The notes: generated from the letters alone by a model not told the origin. A stretch of DNA of 64,000 nt from Thalassobellus sediminis (GCF_044386045.1 NZ_JBISCD010000040.1:992001-1056000), one strand, 5' to 3'; numbered from the stretch's first letter, positions 1 through 9,043 are shown. Numbers and translations are program-made.

Positions 1-2
1 TA

Positions 3-131
3 GATAGTTTAGACCCTAGTGCTGCTGAAGGCCAAAAATATATCGTTTCTGTAGATATTTATAACGGAAGTAGTGGGGTTGAGAATTTCAGTCTTATTAA
101 AACTGGTGGTGAGTGGGTTGTTAATGAATAA
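3..131 (+). CDS. 3' end of an unidentified gene (partial)
   Basis: An open frame enters the window from the left and stops at TAA 129-131, leaving 42 readable residues ending in GGEWVVNE. The segment has alternating hydrophobic and polar residues (KYIVSVDIYNG) like the last strands of a beta-sandwich, but no family can be named. A strong intrinsic terminator follows 23 bases later, which supports it as the true end of a transcription unit. Confidence 0.6.
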   Translation, partial: DSLDPSAAEGQKYIVSVDIYNGSSGVENFSLIKTGGEWVVNE

Positions 132-154
132 TTTACAATTCTATTAAACAATAG

Positions 155-182
155 AAAAGACCGTCTTTAAGACGGTCTTTTT
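155..182 (+). terminator. Rho-independent terminator of the leftmost gene
   Basis: Inverted repeat AAAAGACCGTC / GACGGTCTTTT with a short loop, followed by T-rich sequence. It sits just after the stop codon at 131. Confidence 0.85.
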
Positions 183-380
183 ATTTATATTGTAATTATT
201 TATTTTAAACTAAATAATAATTCAGTTCTAGGTTAAACTAATTTTTAGTAAGTAGACTAAATTTATAAATCTTAAAAAAATATAATACCTATTTGATTAT
301 GTTGTACCATATTCTTAGTAGTAGTTGAATACTTTTTGAATGTTAAGCTTTAATTTACTTTTATTCTGTTTAATTAATTA
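183..380. other. AT-rich intergenic DNA, nothing recognised
   Basis: This stretch lies between two terminators and two convergent genes. It is very AT-rich, has no open frame of note, and I see no repeat or promoter box that serves a nearby gene. Confidence 0.5.
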
Positions 381-412
381 AAAAAGCCCATTTGTAACAA
401 ATGGGCTTTTTT
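381..412 (-). terminator. Terminator of the endonuclease I gene (usable on both strands)
   Basis: AAAAAGCCCATTTGT and ACAAATGGGCTTTTTT form a near-perfect hairpin flanked by A and T runs. It lies 35 bases beyond the minus-strand stop at 447. Confidence 0.85.
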
Positions 413-446
413 ATATTTTAGCAGTATTAACATACTAGAAATAGTT

Positions 447-2348
447 TTATCCTTTTACTAGTTTAAGAGTGGCATTATTACGTTTGTTTTTTGAATTCAC
501 TTTAACTATGTATAAGCCAGCTGGTTCATCTTGTATATCCATTTCTACCTTTCCGTTTTCAACGTTGTATGTTTTTTTAGAAATTAACTGTGATTGTATA
601 GAGTATAATTCAATAGTTACTACTTTTTCGGTTTGAGGAACTGAAATGCTAAAACTACCATTGCTTGGGTTTGGGTAGGCTTTTACTCTAAGATTTTCAG
701 TATTTAAATCATCAATACCAAGTAAACTGCCAGCTATAATTTCAAAACTATCAACAGTCCAACGAGTAGGCTCGTTGTTTGAATAGTATTTAAATGCAAA
801 GTAAACAGAACCAATAATTTCGCTAATATCTATATCTTCAAAGGTATACACTTCCTCGGTTCCAGAACCATCAGAATGTAAAGGAATTGTAACATTTGGT
901 ACAGCTATCCAAGTCGATTTTTCAGGACTATCGGTATTATCATAATCTGATGAATACACCAATTCTAATGTAGATGTCCCGTAAGCGGCATCAGTATAAA
1001 AACTCAATTTTTCTCCAGAACTTGTATCAAAATCAATTGGACTAGATGTGATTAGCCAGTCTTTACTTAAAGTTACCTGTTGGTAGCCATTAATCCCAAT
1101 AGAACCTGAATTATTCTCTCCATATTGTGGGCTACACGCCCAATCTTTAGTACTGCTTTCACTATATGTAATGAAATTTAAATCATTACAGTTTTCAAAA
1201 TCTTCTGAAAATAAAACTATTGGTCCTTGTAAGGTTGTAGTATTTAAAATCTCACTGGCAGCAGACAAGTTAGAAGAATTGTCTCTAGCTTTAATAGTAA
1301 TTTGATATGTTGTGTTTGCGGTTAAATTTTCAATTAAACTAGAAGTTGATGATGTCGACTGTAAATACACACCATCTAAATAAATTAAATAATCAATGAC
1401 ATTAACATTATCTGTAGAAGTATCCCAGCTAATTTCAATTTCATCATCTTTAATAGTTGTTGCTATTAAGTTTTGAGGAATACTTGGAGCTTCTGTATCT
1501 GAATTATCATTTAAATTCCAACGATCTTCAGCAATTAAACCTCCCCAAATAAGTGTAGCTAAATAAGGATTATCAATAAAAGGATTTCTATTACCTTGAA
1601 TTCCTTCTGCAACAGGGTTATGTTGGTCTTCAAAACCTGAGACAGGGTCTTCAGCATTCCATTTTAAAAATAAATCTATCATATTTATGTCTGCAGATAG
1701 TATATTTCCATAACCTATGTCTTTTGGTAAACATTGTGTTTCAGAAGTCTTAGATCCATCACCATTGTACCGTAAATACATGTACATAATAGCACGTGCA
1801 ACATCTCCTTTCCATTCATCACCAGGATACCAACCTCCATTGCCTGCTATAATTTTAGAATCCCCATTTCCATCTGCAAACTTACGATTACTACGTAGAG
1901 AGTTCCATTCTGAATCAGCTGGTCTTAAATTGTGTACATCTGTTCCTGGACCTGGATCATCAGTTACTAAAACAGGTTTTGCTAGAGACTTGGCGAAAAT
2001 ATGTTCTCTATTCCATTTACCTGGAACACCTCCTCCAGTGTCAGTCTCAGATTTTAATCTTGTTCTATCTGTTTTATAATCGCCATCTGTATCATCAAAA
2101 CCATAAATCAATAATACATTAGAAGGATTATTTGGGTCTTCTTCCGCTTGCTTTAAAACATCCCAAGTATCAGTGGCTGAAGATGTGTAAGGAATTGATA
2201 TATGAGTCGATTTTACTCTAGTTGATAATTCTATAAACAAATCTTCACCTGTGTTTGTCAAATCGAGGCCATTATAATAAGATTGAATTTGACTAAAAGA
2301 AGAAATTGTGCATAAAAATATGAGTGCATAAATGAATAGGTTTTTCAT
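447..2348 (-). CDS. Secreted endonuclease I family nuclease with FN3-like, jelly-roll and T9SS sorting domains
   Basis: A 633-residue exported nuclease. An N-terminal signal peptide ends near SFSQ (residue 20). The endonuclease I (EndA/NucM) domain occupies about residues 25-280, with NREHIFAK (113-120), DVHNLRP (137-143) and a helix GDVARAIMYMYLRY typical of this metal-dependent DNase/RNase family. A fibronectin III-like domain (about 288-373) and a choice-of-anchor-J jelly-roll (about 375-545) follow. The last 75 residues, starting YPNPSNGSF, are a type A T9SS sorting signal, so the enzyme should reach the cell surface or the medium. A TAAATTTG promoter box lies 39 bases upstream. Its neighbours are two EEP-family nucleases and a TonB receptor, which suggests a role in degrading external nucleic acid. 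The family assignment is firm; the physiological role is inferred. Confidence 0.9.
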   Translation of the reverse strand: MKNLFIYALIFLCTISSFSQIQSYYNGLDLTNTGEDLFIELSTRVKSTHISIPYTSSATDTWDVLKQAEEDPNNPSNVLLIYGFDDTDGDYKTDRTRLKSETDTGGGVPGKWNREHIFAKSLAKPVLVTDDPGPGTDVHNLRPADSEWNSLRSNRKFADGNGDSKIIAGNGGWYPGDEWKGDVARAIMYMYLRYNGDGSKTSETQCLPKDIGYGNILSADINMIDLFLKWNAEDPVSGFEDQHNPVAEGIQGNRNPFIDNPYLATLIWGGLIAEDRWNLNDNSDTEAPSIPQNLIATTIKDDEIEISWDTSTDNVNVIDYLIYLDGVYLQSTSSTSSLIENLTANTTYQITIKARDNSSNLSAASEILNTTTLQGPIVLFSEDFENCNDLNFITYSESSTKDWACSPQYGENNSGSIGINGYQQVTLSKDWLITSSPIDFDTSSGEKLSFYTDAAYGTSTLELVYSSDYDNTDSPEKSTWIAVPNVTIPLHSDGSGTEEVYTFEDIDISEIIGSVYFAFKYYSNNEPTRWTVDSFEIIAGSLLGIDDLNTENLRVKAYPNPSNGSFSISVPQTEKVVTIELYSIQSQLISKKTYNVENGKVEMDIQDEPAGLYIVKVNSKNKRNNATLKLVKG

Positions 2349-2386
2349 GAAATGAATCTTAAGTTAATTAGACTATGTAGTTGTTA

Positions 2387-2394
2387 CAAATTTA
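2387..2394 (-). promoter_or_regulatory. -7 promoter box for the endonuclease I gene
   Basis: On the minus strand this reads TAAATTTG, matching the Bacteroidota consensus TAnnTTTG. It predicts a leader of roughly 30 bases. No clear -33 TTG is visible. Confidence 0.55.
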
Positions 2395-2514
2395 TTGTTT
2401 ATATCTTTAAATTAATTAATTATTTTAATTATTTATACCTTTTAATATAATATTAGCCTGTGTTTATATGTGATTTTATTTTAAATAGTAATTAAGCTAT
2501 AAAAAGTATAAGAA

Positions 2515-2522
2515 TAATTTTG
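2515..2522 (+). promoter_or_regulatory. -7 box of a very short transcription unit
   Basis: TAATTTTG matches TAnnTTTG. Only 19 bases separate it from a complete terminator hairpin at 2542-2570, so the predicted transcript would be about 40-45 nt and contains no coding frame. Confidence 0.4.
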
Positions 2523-2541
2523 CAACTTTATAATGAATTTT

Positions 2542-2570
2542 AAAACCGCTTCAATCGAAGCGGTTTTTTT
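2542..2570 (+). terminator. Terminator-like hairpin upstream of the 2619 gene
   Basis: AAAACCGCTTC, loop AATC, GAAGCGGTTTTTTT. The T run is longer on the plus strand. It lies between divergent genes, where a terminator is not expected unless it ends a small upstream transcript or attenuates the downstream gene. Confidence 0.75.
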
Positions 2571-2584
2571 ATACTTTTAATTAT

Positions 2585-2592
2585 TACATTTG
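2585..2592 (+). promoter_or_regulatory. -7 promoter box for the 2619 membrane protein gene
   Basis: TACATTTG matches TAnnTTTG and lies 26 bases before the ATG at 2619, downstream of the terminator hairpin. Confidence 0.55.
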
Positions 2593-2618
2593 TTATTCTA
2601 ATTAAAAAAAGGTTATAT

Positions 2619-3053
2619 ATGTACGAAATTATATTATCAATTCATTCATATTGGGCATATTTGGTGCTTTTTATTTTAATTATAGCTGTTGCAAATGCTT
2701 TAATTAAAACTTTAGGAGATAAAGAATACGAAGCAAAAGATTTCAGAATATCATTGTTCACTTTAATAGTGTCTCATATTCAATTACTAATTGGTTTGAT
2801 ACTTTATTTTGTCTCACCTCGATTTGAATTATGGAGTGAGCTAGGAGGTGGCGTTATGAGTAATTCTATTGCAAGATTATACCTTGTTGAACATCCGTTT
2901 GTAAATATTATTGCAGTAGCATTAATAACTATTGGTTACTCTAAACATAAAAATAAATTAACATCTAATGCAAAATTAAAAACCATTGCTGTTTCTTACA
3001 CAATTGCTTTAGTGTTATTGTTGTCTAGAATTCCTTGGAGTACTTGGATGTAA
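2619..3053 (+). CDS. Small four-helix integral membrane protein, function unknown
   Basis: 144 residues with four predicted membrane helices (about 11-32, 43-64, 93-108, 122-140). Histidines H9, H53 and H92 lie at or next to helix ends. Flavobacterial relatives of this type are sometimes labelled cytochrome b-like, and the spaced histidines would allow heme ligation, but no canonical heme motif is present and I would not assign that function. It has its own TACATTTG promoter. It is convergent with the exported EEP nuclease gene, whose stop is only 19 bases away, and no terminator is visible between them. Confidence 0.7.
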   Translation: MYEIILSIHSYWAYLVLFILIIAVANALIKTLGDKEYEAKDFRISLFTLIVSHIQLLIGLILYFVSPRFELWSELGGGVMSNSIARLYLVEHPFVNIIAVALITIGYSKHKNKLTSNAKLKTIAVSYTIALVLLLSRIPWSTWM

Positions 3054-3072
3054 TTTCGAAACTATTTAAGCA

Positions 3073-4146
3073 TTAGTTTTCTTTGTTATTTGAGAATAAA
3101 GGGACTTCCTTTATTATATAAGTATAAACAGGAAAATGGTCGCTAAAACCATTATCAAAACCGCCATTAGACCAACTTCTGTGAGGATAGCCTTTGTATT
3201 TCCCATTATTAGTAATTAAGTAATTTTTGTTATAGATCCCGGCTTTATAATATCTAAAAGACGAATAATCTTTCTCTAGTAATGGTTTGGTAAACATAAT
3301 TTGATCGAATAAGCTCCATGAATCTCTATAAGCTGTTGTTCCAACACCATCTTTAAAAATCCTTTCAAAAGGATTATAAATGCCTTTTAATCCCACTTTT
3401 TTTCTGTCTTTTTTAGCTTTTAAAATATCTTTTACACTTTTATTTGTTGGGTTGTCGTTTAAATCTCCCATAATAAAAACTTTAGCGTATGGGTTTATTA
3501 CCTGAAGCGAATCGACTAAATGTTTACTAACTTTAGCAGCAGCAACACGTTTTGCTCTGCTTCGTACTTCACCACCACGACGCGAGGGCCAATGGTTAAC
3601 AATAACATGAATTAGTTCACCATCTAAGTTTCCGCTAACTAATAATTGATCTCTGGTGTAAATTCGTTTTCTAGTTTCACTATCATAAATTCTTAATTCA
3701 TGTTTACTAGTTGAAATGGGGGTGAACAATTTTTGCTGATATAGTAAAGCTACATCAATACCTCTAGCATCTGGAGAATCAAAATGAACAATGCTATAAT
3801 TTTTAGCTAATAATAATGAATCGTTCACTAAATCATTTAAAACTTGTCTGTTTTCAATTTCTGAAACCCCAATTATAGCAGGAGCGTTATTCGTTATATC
3901 TAATCCAATTTCAGATATAACACGCGCCATATTCTTTACTTTCTTTTTGTAAACCTCACTTCTACCTGTTTTAAGTTCCATCATTGGACTGTACTCATCA
4001 AATTTATTTGGGTCGTTTATGGTATCAAATAAGTTTTCTAAATTATAGAATGCTATGGTATGGATTTTGAATCTTTTTTCTTGTGCATTTATGCTAATAA
4101 TTACACATAAAAAGATAAGGAAAACATATGGTTTAATACAATTCAT
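3073..4146 (-). CDS. Exported endonuclease/exonuclease/phosphatase (EEP) family enzyme
   Basis: 357 residues. A signal peptide (about 1-21, ending SINAQ) directs it to the periplasm or surface. The EEP (DNase I-like) fold motifs occur in order: FYNLENLF, SEIENRQV with the metal-binding Glu, NHWPSRRGG, GDLNDNPTN, FDQIM and the terminal SDHFPVY with the catalytic Asp-His. The substrate (DNA, RNA or another phosphodiester) cannot be read from the motifs. A clear paralogue without a signal peptide lies at 9065-10033, on the other side of a TonB receptor/lipoprotein operon. That arrangement suggests stepwise nucleic-acid breakdown outside and then inside the cell. Confidence 0.88.
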   Translation of the reverse strand: MNCIKPYVFLIFLCVIISINAQEKRFKIHTIAFYNLENLFDTINDPNKFDEYSPMMELKTGRSEVYKKKVKNMARVISEIGLDITNNAPAIIGVSEIENRQVLNDLVNDSLLLAKNYSIVHFDSPDARGIDVALLYQQKLFTPISTSKHELRIYDSETRKRIYTRDQLLVSGNLDGELIHVIVNHWPSRRGGEVRSRAKRVAAAKVSKHLVDSLQVINPYAKVFIMGDLNDNPTNKSVKDILKAKKDRKKVGLKGIYNPFERIFKDGVGTTAYRDSWSLFDQIMFTKPLLEKDYSSFRYYKAGIYNKNYLITNNGKYKGYPHRSWSNGGFDNGFSDHFPVYTYIIKEVPLFSNNKEN

Positions 4147-4224
4147 ATTAACAAGATATTACTTTATTTGTAGTCTCTATAATACAAAATTTATTTCAAA
4201 AATATTTATTTAATATAAATTTCT

Positions 4225-4232
4225 TACTTTTG
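4225..4232 (+). promoter_or_regulatory. -7 promoter box for the TonB receptor operon
   Basis: TACTTTTG matches TAnnTTTG. Transcription would start near 4238, which places the first available TTG codon (4236) at or before the transcript start and so favours the ATG at 4269. Confidence 0.55.
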
Positions 4233-4268
4233 TAGTTGTTTTTAAAACAATTTGTGTTTGAATTTAGT

Positions 4269-7076
4269 ATGAATAAACTTTTGTTCTTTTTGTTTTTTTG
4301 GCAGTTTACAACTATTGCTAGTTCACAACAAACCTTAATAAAAGGGAGTGTTATTGATGGCGATTCTTTTCAACCTATCTCAAATGTTACAATTACTATT
4401 GAAGCTACTAAACAAATACAATTAACCAATGAACTAGGTACGTTTCAGTTTATTGAAAATTTGCCTTTGGGAGAACAAGTTCTGAAAATTTCTAAGCTAG
4501 GATACCTTACAAAACGATATCCAATTATTGTAAATGAAGGTGAAATAGTCAATATTACGGATATGACTTTAGATCTTGACACGTCTTCTAAAGATGTGTT
4601 TACTATTACATTATCTGATGATGAATTAGATGGAGACGAAAGTGGTTACGGTAATATTTCTGGTTTACTTTCATCATCTTTAGATGTTTTTCAACGCACT
4701 GCAGCCTTCGAGTTTAGCTCCTCTTTTTTCAGGGTTCGAGGTTTAGATTCAGATAATAGTTCTGTTTTAATTAATGGTATTGAAATGAACAAAATATATA
4801 ACGGTCGCCCGCAATGGAGTAATTGGGGCGGTATGAATGATGTTTTGCGTAATCAAGAATTAACCACGGGGTTAACGCCATCAAACTATAATTTTGGAGG
4901 ACTTTTAGGAACAAATAATATGAATACAAGAGCTTCTCAAATGAGATCTGGCGGACGTATTACCTATTCATCTTCAAACAGAAGTTATTCAAACAGACTT
5001 ATTGCAACTTATGCCTCAGGGCTTTTAAAAAGTGGTTGGGCATACACGCTGTCTTTAGGTCGCCGTTGGGGAAATGAAGGTTATCAAGATGCGACACTTT
5101 ACGATTCTAATTCATTTTTCGCTTCCGCGGAAAAGAAATTCAATGAGAAACACAGTTTAAGTTTTACAGGGATTTATGCACCTAACAGACGCGGGAAATC
5201 ATCTGCCAATACACAAGAAGTTTACGATTTAAAAGGCATTAAGTATAATGAATATTGGGGCTATCAAAATGGTGAAAAACGAAATTCACGTATTAAAGAA
5301 GTCATTGAGCCTATTATGATGCTAAATCATTATTGGAACATCAATTCAAAAGCATCATTAAATACAAACATTGGTTATCAATTTGGGAAATTTGGAAATA
5401 GCCGATTGGCTTATGGTGGTGCGAATCTAGTTACTACAAACGATGGGCAAGATACTTTTGAAAGTGGCGGCACAAATCCAAGCCCTAGTTATTACCAAAA
5501 ACTACCAAGTTATTTTGAACGAAATTTTCCAAACGATTTAGGTTTTGCATACCAAGCGCAACAAGAATTTTTAAATAACGGACAACTTAATTGGCAACAA
5601 TTATATGAAGCTAATGCAATTAATACATCCTTAGGAAGAAATGCCACATACATGTTGTATGAAGATAGAGTAGATGATAAACAACTATCAATAAATACGG
5701 TTTATAAAAATGATATTAATGAGCATCTATTATTTAATGCTGCGTTGAATTATAAAACTTTAAAATCTGAAAATTATGCAGAGGTTTTAGATTTACTAGG
5801 AGGTACAGGCTTTTTAAATGTCGATAGTTTTGATGGTATTCAGTACGATTTACAAAAACCCAATGCTATTGCACAAGTAGGCGATACCTATGGTTACAAT
5901 TACAATATGTTTGCTAGTGTTTTTTCGGGCTATGTACAAGCACAATTTAAATATAATAAAGTTGATTTTTATGCTTCGGCTAATGTTGCAAATACACAAT
6001 ATCAAAGAGAAGGTTTGTTTCAAAATGAATCGTTTGCAAATAATTCTTTAGGTAAAGGAGAAAGTTTATCTTTTTTGGGAATGGGTTTGAAAGCAGGAAC
6101 AACCTATAAAATATCAGGAAAGCATATTATAGATTTAAATGCAGGATATATTACCAAAGCGCCTTCCATTAGAAATAGTTATTCAAATTCTAGATCTAAT
6201 CATAACATTGTGCCAAATATTACTGAAGAGAAAATCATGTCTTTTGATGCGAGTTATATTTATCGGTCTGCTATTGTAAAAGCAAAATTAACAGGATTTT
6301 ATACAATGTTGAAAGACGCTAACGAAATTTCATTTTTCTTCGCCGATGGTATTGGAAATGTTATTGCAGAGTCGGGAACACAACAATCTGGAAATGATGA
6401 TACTGAGTTTATTCAAGAAATTTTGCAGGGCGTTGATAAAAACCATTTAGGTGCCGAATTAGGTATTGAAGCACAAGTTACAACTACAATTAAATTAAAA
6501 GGTGCGGTGGCCTACGGACAATATACTTATGCTAATAATCCCGATTTATATCTGTCTTCAGACAGATTCGAGAATGTGTATTTAGGTAAATCATATTTAA
6601 AAGATTATAAGTTAGCGGTGGGACCACATCAAGCGTATTCGGTTGGATTCGAGTATCGTGATCCTGATTATTGGTGGTTTGGTGCTACAGTTAATTTTTT
6701 CGATAAAACATATATAGATATTAGTCCGTTAACGCGAACCAATAATTTTTATACCGATGTTGATGGACAACCTTTTATAGATTATGATGAAGTCATTGCT
6801 AAAGACCTTTTAAAACAAGAAGCCTTTGATAATTATATGTCTGTAAACTTAACCGGAGGTAAATCGTGGCTCGTTGGTGGCTATTATATTGGCCTTTTTG
6901 CAAGTGTAAATAATTTGTTAGATGAAGTTTACAAAACAGGTGGTTTCGAACAAGGTCGGAATGCTAATTATAGACAATTACGAGATGATAAAGCACTTGA
7001 TAAACCTGTATTTGGATCTAAATATTGGTACGGACGTGGGGCAACCTATTTCCTTAATTTGAATGTGAGATTTTAA
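4269..7076 (+). CDS. TonB-dependent outer-membrane receptor with carboxypeptidase-like N-terminal domain
   Basis: 935 residues from the ATG at 4269. An open frame extends to a TTG at 4236, but that codon is at the predicted transcript start and adds residues ahead of an evident signal peptide (MNKLLFFLFFWQF...). After the signal comes a carboxypeptidase-regulatory-like beta-sandwich (about 25-110, IKGSVIDGDSFQPISNVTI), a plug domain with FRVRGLDSDNSSVLINGIEM, and a 22-strand-type barrel ending in an aromatic residue (NVRF). It imports a ligand across the outer membrane using TonB/ExbBD energy. The next gene, a DUF5689 lipoprotein, starts 12 bases later in the same operon and could act as the surface binding partner, as SusD does for SusC. 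The ligand is unknown; the flanking nucleases suggest nucleotides or oligonucleotides. Confidence 0.88.
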   Translation: MNKLLFFLFFWQFTTIASSQQTLIKGSVIDGDSFQPISNVTITIEATKQIQLTNELGTFQFIENLPLGEQVLKISKLGYLTKRYPIIVNEGEIVNITDMTLDLDTSSKDVFTITLSDDELDGDESGYGNISGLLSSSLDVFQRTAAFEFSSSFFRVRGLDSDNSSVLINGIEMNKIYNGRPQWSNWGGMNDVLRNQELTTGLTPSNYNFGGLLGTNNMNTRASQMRSGGRITYSSSNRSYSNRLIATYASGLLKSGWAYTLSLGRRWGNEGYQDATLYDSNSFFASAEKKFNEKHSLSFTGIYAPNRRGKSSANTQEVYDLKGIKYNEYWGYQNGEKRNSRIKEVIEPIMMLNHYWNINSKASLNTNIGYQFGKFGNSRLAYGGANLVTTNDGQDTFESGGTNPSPSYYQKLPSYFERNFPNDLGFAYQAQQEFLNNGQLNWQQLYEANAINTSLGRNATYMLYEDRVDDKQLSINTVYKNDINEHLLFNAALNYKTLKSENYAEVLDLLGGTGFLNVDSFDGIQYDLQKPNAIAQVGDTYGYNYNMFASVFSGYVQAQFKYNKVDFYASANVANTQYQREGLFQNESFANNSLGKGESLSFLGMGLKAGTTYKISGKHIIDLNAGYITKAPSIRNSYSNSRSNHNIVPNITEEKIMSFDASYIYRSAIVKAKLTGFYTMLKDANEISFFFADGIGNVIAESGTQQSGNDDTEFIQEILQGVDKNHLGAELGIEAQVTTTIKLKGAVAYGQYTYANNPDLYLSSDRFENVYLGKSYLKDYKLAVGPHQAYSVGFEYRDPDYWWFGATVNFFDKTYIDISPLTRTNNFYTDVDGQPFIDYDEVIAKDLLKQEAFDNYMSVNLTGGKSWLVGGYYIGLFASVNNLLDEVYKTGGFEQGRNANYRQLRDDKALDKPVFGSKYWYGRGATYFLNLNVRF

Positions 7077-7088
7077 AAAGATAAGAGT

Positions 7089-8525
7089 ATGAAACAGGTA
7101 TATAAACTATTTATTTTTTTAGGTATTTTAATGATAACATCTTGTGTAAATGATGACGATTATAATATTCCATCACCCAGTGATTCAGAAAATATAAGCA
7201 TTCCAGGTAATAAATTAACCACGTTTAGAGTTATTCATCAACGATATAAGCAAGCTGTAAATAACGGCGATTTAATTGCTCGAATTTATGACGATGAAGA
7301 TATTTATATTGAAGGCTACGTAGTTTCAAGTGATGCTGCTGGTAACTTTTTTAAAGAATTGATTATTCAAAATAAAATAGATGGCAGCAGTACAGATGCC
7401 GATCCAAGATTAGGATTAAAGGTCGATATTAATGTGAGTAGCTTGTCTGATACTTATGAATTTGGAAGAAAAGTATATATCAAATTAGCAGGTTTAACCA
7501 TTGGTGAAACAAACGGTGTGATAACCATAGGAAAAGGCGATGCCGTTAAAGTAAAACAAATTCAACCAGCCGAATATCGCGATATTGTTATAAGAACGAA
7601 TGAGGTGGCAACTATAGTTCCGAAAATAGTAAGTCCCGAAAATTTAACGGATGCTGATTTAAACACTTTAATACAACTAGACAATATGCAACTTAATAGG
7701 TTTGAATTAGGCGCTTCGTATGCTAGCGAATCTATTGATGAATATGATGGCTTGCGTAATCTAGAAAGTTGCGATTCTGGAGTTTTCATACTTATGCAAA
7801 CTAGCACGTTTTCAGATTTTAAATCGGTTATTGTGCCGCAAGGGAAAGGATCTATTACTGGTGTTTTTAGTAGAGATTTTGGAGATGATTTTAACGTAAT
7901 AATTGTAAATAGTGTTACAGATGTAAATCTTGATAGTAGTGAACGGTGCGATCCTATGGAATTAAATTGCGGATTAGCATCAAGTATAGGAAGTAGTAAT
8001 TTGTTTTATGAAGATTTTGAATCTCAAAAAAACAATAAACCTATAACAATTGATGATTGGACAAATTATATAGAAGCAGGAAGGGAAGCATGGGAAGGAT
8101 TCTCCTCTACAAGTTCTAATGCGTCTTTAGGAAGATCGGCAAGATTTCAATCGGCTAGTTCTGGTGATGCTAGTAACATAGGTTGGTTAATTACGCCAGC
8201 CATTAATTTAGATACTTATAACAGTGTTACTCTTCGTTTTAAAACTTCAAATAGTTTAGCTGATAGTAGTTTTATGGAAGTCTTGTATTCGTTAGATTGG
8301 GATGGTACCGAAGAAAATATTATCTCTGCAACTTGGGGTGTGCTTTCTGATGCCTATGTGGTTAAAGATTCCGATTCGTTTGTACCATGGTTTAATTCTG
8401 GAACGGTTGATTTATCTTGTGCTATGGGAATTATGTATGTAGCCTTTAAATTTACAGGTAGCGGTCAAGATACTTTTGATGGGGTTTATGAGTTGGATGA
8501 AGTGAGTGTTGATTATGTGGAATGA
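7089..8525 (+). CDS. DUF5689 surface lipoprotein with C-terminal jelly-roll domain
   Basis: 478 residues. A lipoprotein signal ends ITSCVNDDD, with Cys at about residue 19 followed by Asp residues, as is usual for surface-exposed Bacteroidota lipoproteins. The N-terminal half (about 40-275) is of the DUF5689 type, with an OB-fold-like repeat (YIEGYVVSSDAAGNFFKE). The C-terminal half (about 305-478) is a choice-of-anchor-J jelly-roll, EDFES ... GWLITPAINLD ... MEVLYSLDWDG, closely resembling the module in the T9SS nuclease at 447-2348. It is cotranscribed with the TonB receptor. A likely role is substrate capture for the receptor. No enzymatic residues are apparent. Confidence 0.82.
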   Translation: MKQVYKLFIFLGILMITSCVNDDDYNIPSPSDSENISIPGNKLTTFRVIHQRYKQAVNNGDLIARIYDDEDIYIEGYVVSSDAAGNFFKELIIQNKIDGSSTDADPRLGLKVDINVSSLSDTYEFGRKVYIKLAGLTIGETNGVITIGKGDAVKVKQIQPAEYRDIVIRTNEVATIVPKIVSPENLTDADLNTLIQLDNMQLNRFELGASYASESIDEYDGLRNLESCDSGVFILMQTSTFSDFKSVIVPQGKGSITGVFSRDFGDDFNVIIVNSVTDVNLDSSERCDPMELNCGLASSIGSSNLFYEDFESQKNNKPITIDDWTNYIEAGREAWEGFSSTSSNASLGRSARFQSASSGDASNIGWLITPAINLDTYNSVTLRFKTSNSLADSSFMEVLYSLDWDGTEENIISATWGVLSDAYVVKDSDSFVPWFNSGTVDLSCAMGIMYVAFKFTGSGQDTFDGVYELDEVSVDYVE

Positions 8526-8573
8526 TAATAAGCTTTATAAATTTTAATAGTATTTTCGCTTGAAATATTTTAA

Positions 8574-8951
8574 ATGAACACATTCGACATACTATTTTAC
8601 AATATCTTTTCATATTTCAAACCTAAATACAAGCAAAAAGCTAATACTATTGCTATACTATATGTGTCTGTTGTACAATGCGCATTGTTATTGCTTTTAG
8701 GTCTTTTTTTTACAGGTTTTTTTAGTCAAATGCATGTGAGTACCATGTCTCAGGAAAAAGCGTGGATTATATTTGTTTTGGTTTCAGGCTTTGTATGCTT
8801 TAAAAACTGGCTAGTATATACTGGTAAACGCCGCATGATGATTAATGCAAAAATGAATAAAAAGAAGTCTAGCACGTATAATATTTGGTTATTATTCTTG
8901 CTGCCTATTCTTGTTTTAGGGTTGGCTTATGTACTTTCTATGGCTATTTAA
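8574..8951 (+). CDS. Small membrane protein, function unknown
   Basis: 125 residues with three hydrophobic segments (about 26-50, 64-81, 105-124) separated by a basic loop (GKRRMMINAKMNKKK). It follows the DUF5689 gene by 48 bases on the same strand, so it may be transcribed with it, though it shares no obvious logic with import. No family was recognised. The gene ends just before a long inverted repeat. Confidence 0.65.
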   Translation: MNTFDILFYNIFSYFKPKYKQKANTIAILYVSVVQCALLLLLGLFFTGFFSQMHVSTMSQEKAWIIFVLVSGFVCFKNWLVYTGKRRMMINAKMNKKKSSTYNIWLLFLLPILVLGLAYVLSMAI

Positions 8952-8958
8952 ATGACGT

Positions 8959-9043
8959 TTTTTGTTATGTCGACGCAAGGAGACATCACATAATAAGGGT
9001 TATATGCCAGATGCGATGTCTCCTTACGTCGACATGACAAAAA
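8959..9043. repeat. Long imperfect inverted repeat (two 32-base arms) between convergent genes
   Basis: Arms 8959-8990 and 9012-9043 are complementary except at 3 of 32 positions. Each contains GTCGACG and AAGGAGACATC, and the outer ends are T5 and A5. The element could serve as a bidirectional terminator for the two convergent genes. It also has the look of a dispersed palindromic repeat, because its content is GC-richer than its surroundings. Confidence 0.8.

Noticed and set aside
1717..2079. 120-codon open frame on the plus strand
   Set aside because: It lies antisense inside the endonuclease I gene, which has clear domains; no signal or family in the shadow frame.
4236..4268. TTG start adding 11 residues to the TonB receptor
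   Set aside because: The codon is at the predicted transcript start and precedes a clear signal peptide beginning at the ATG 4269.
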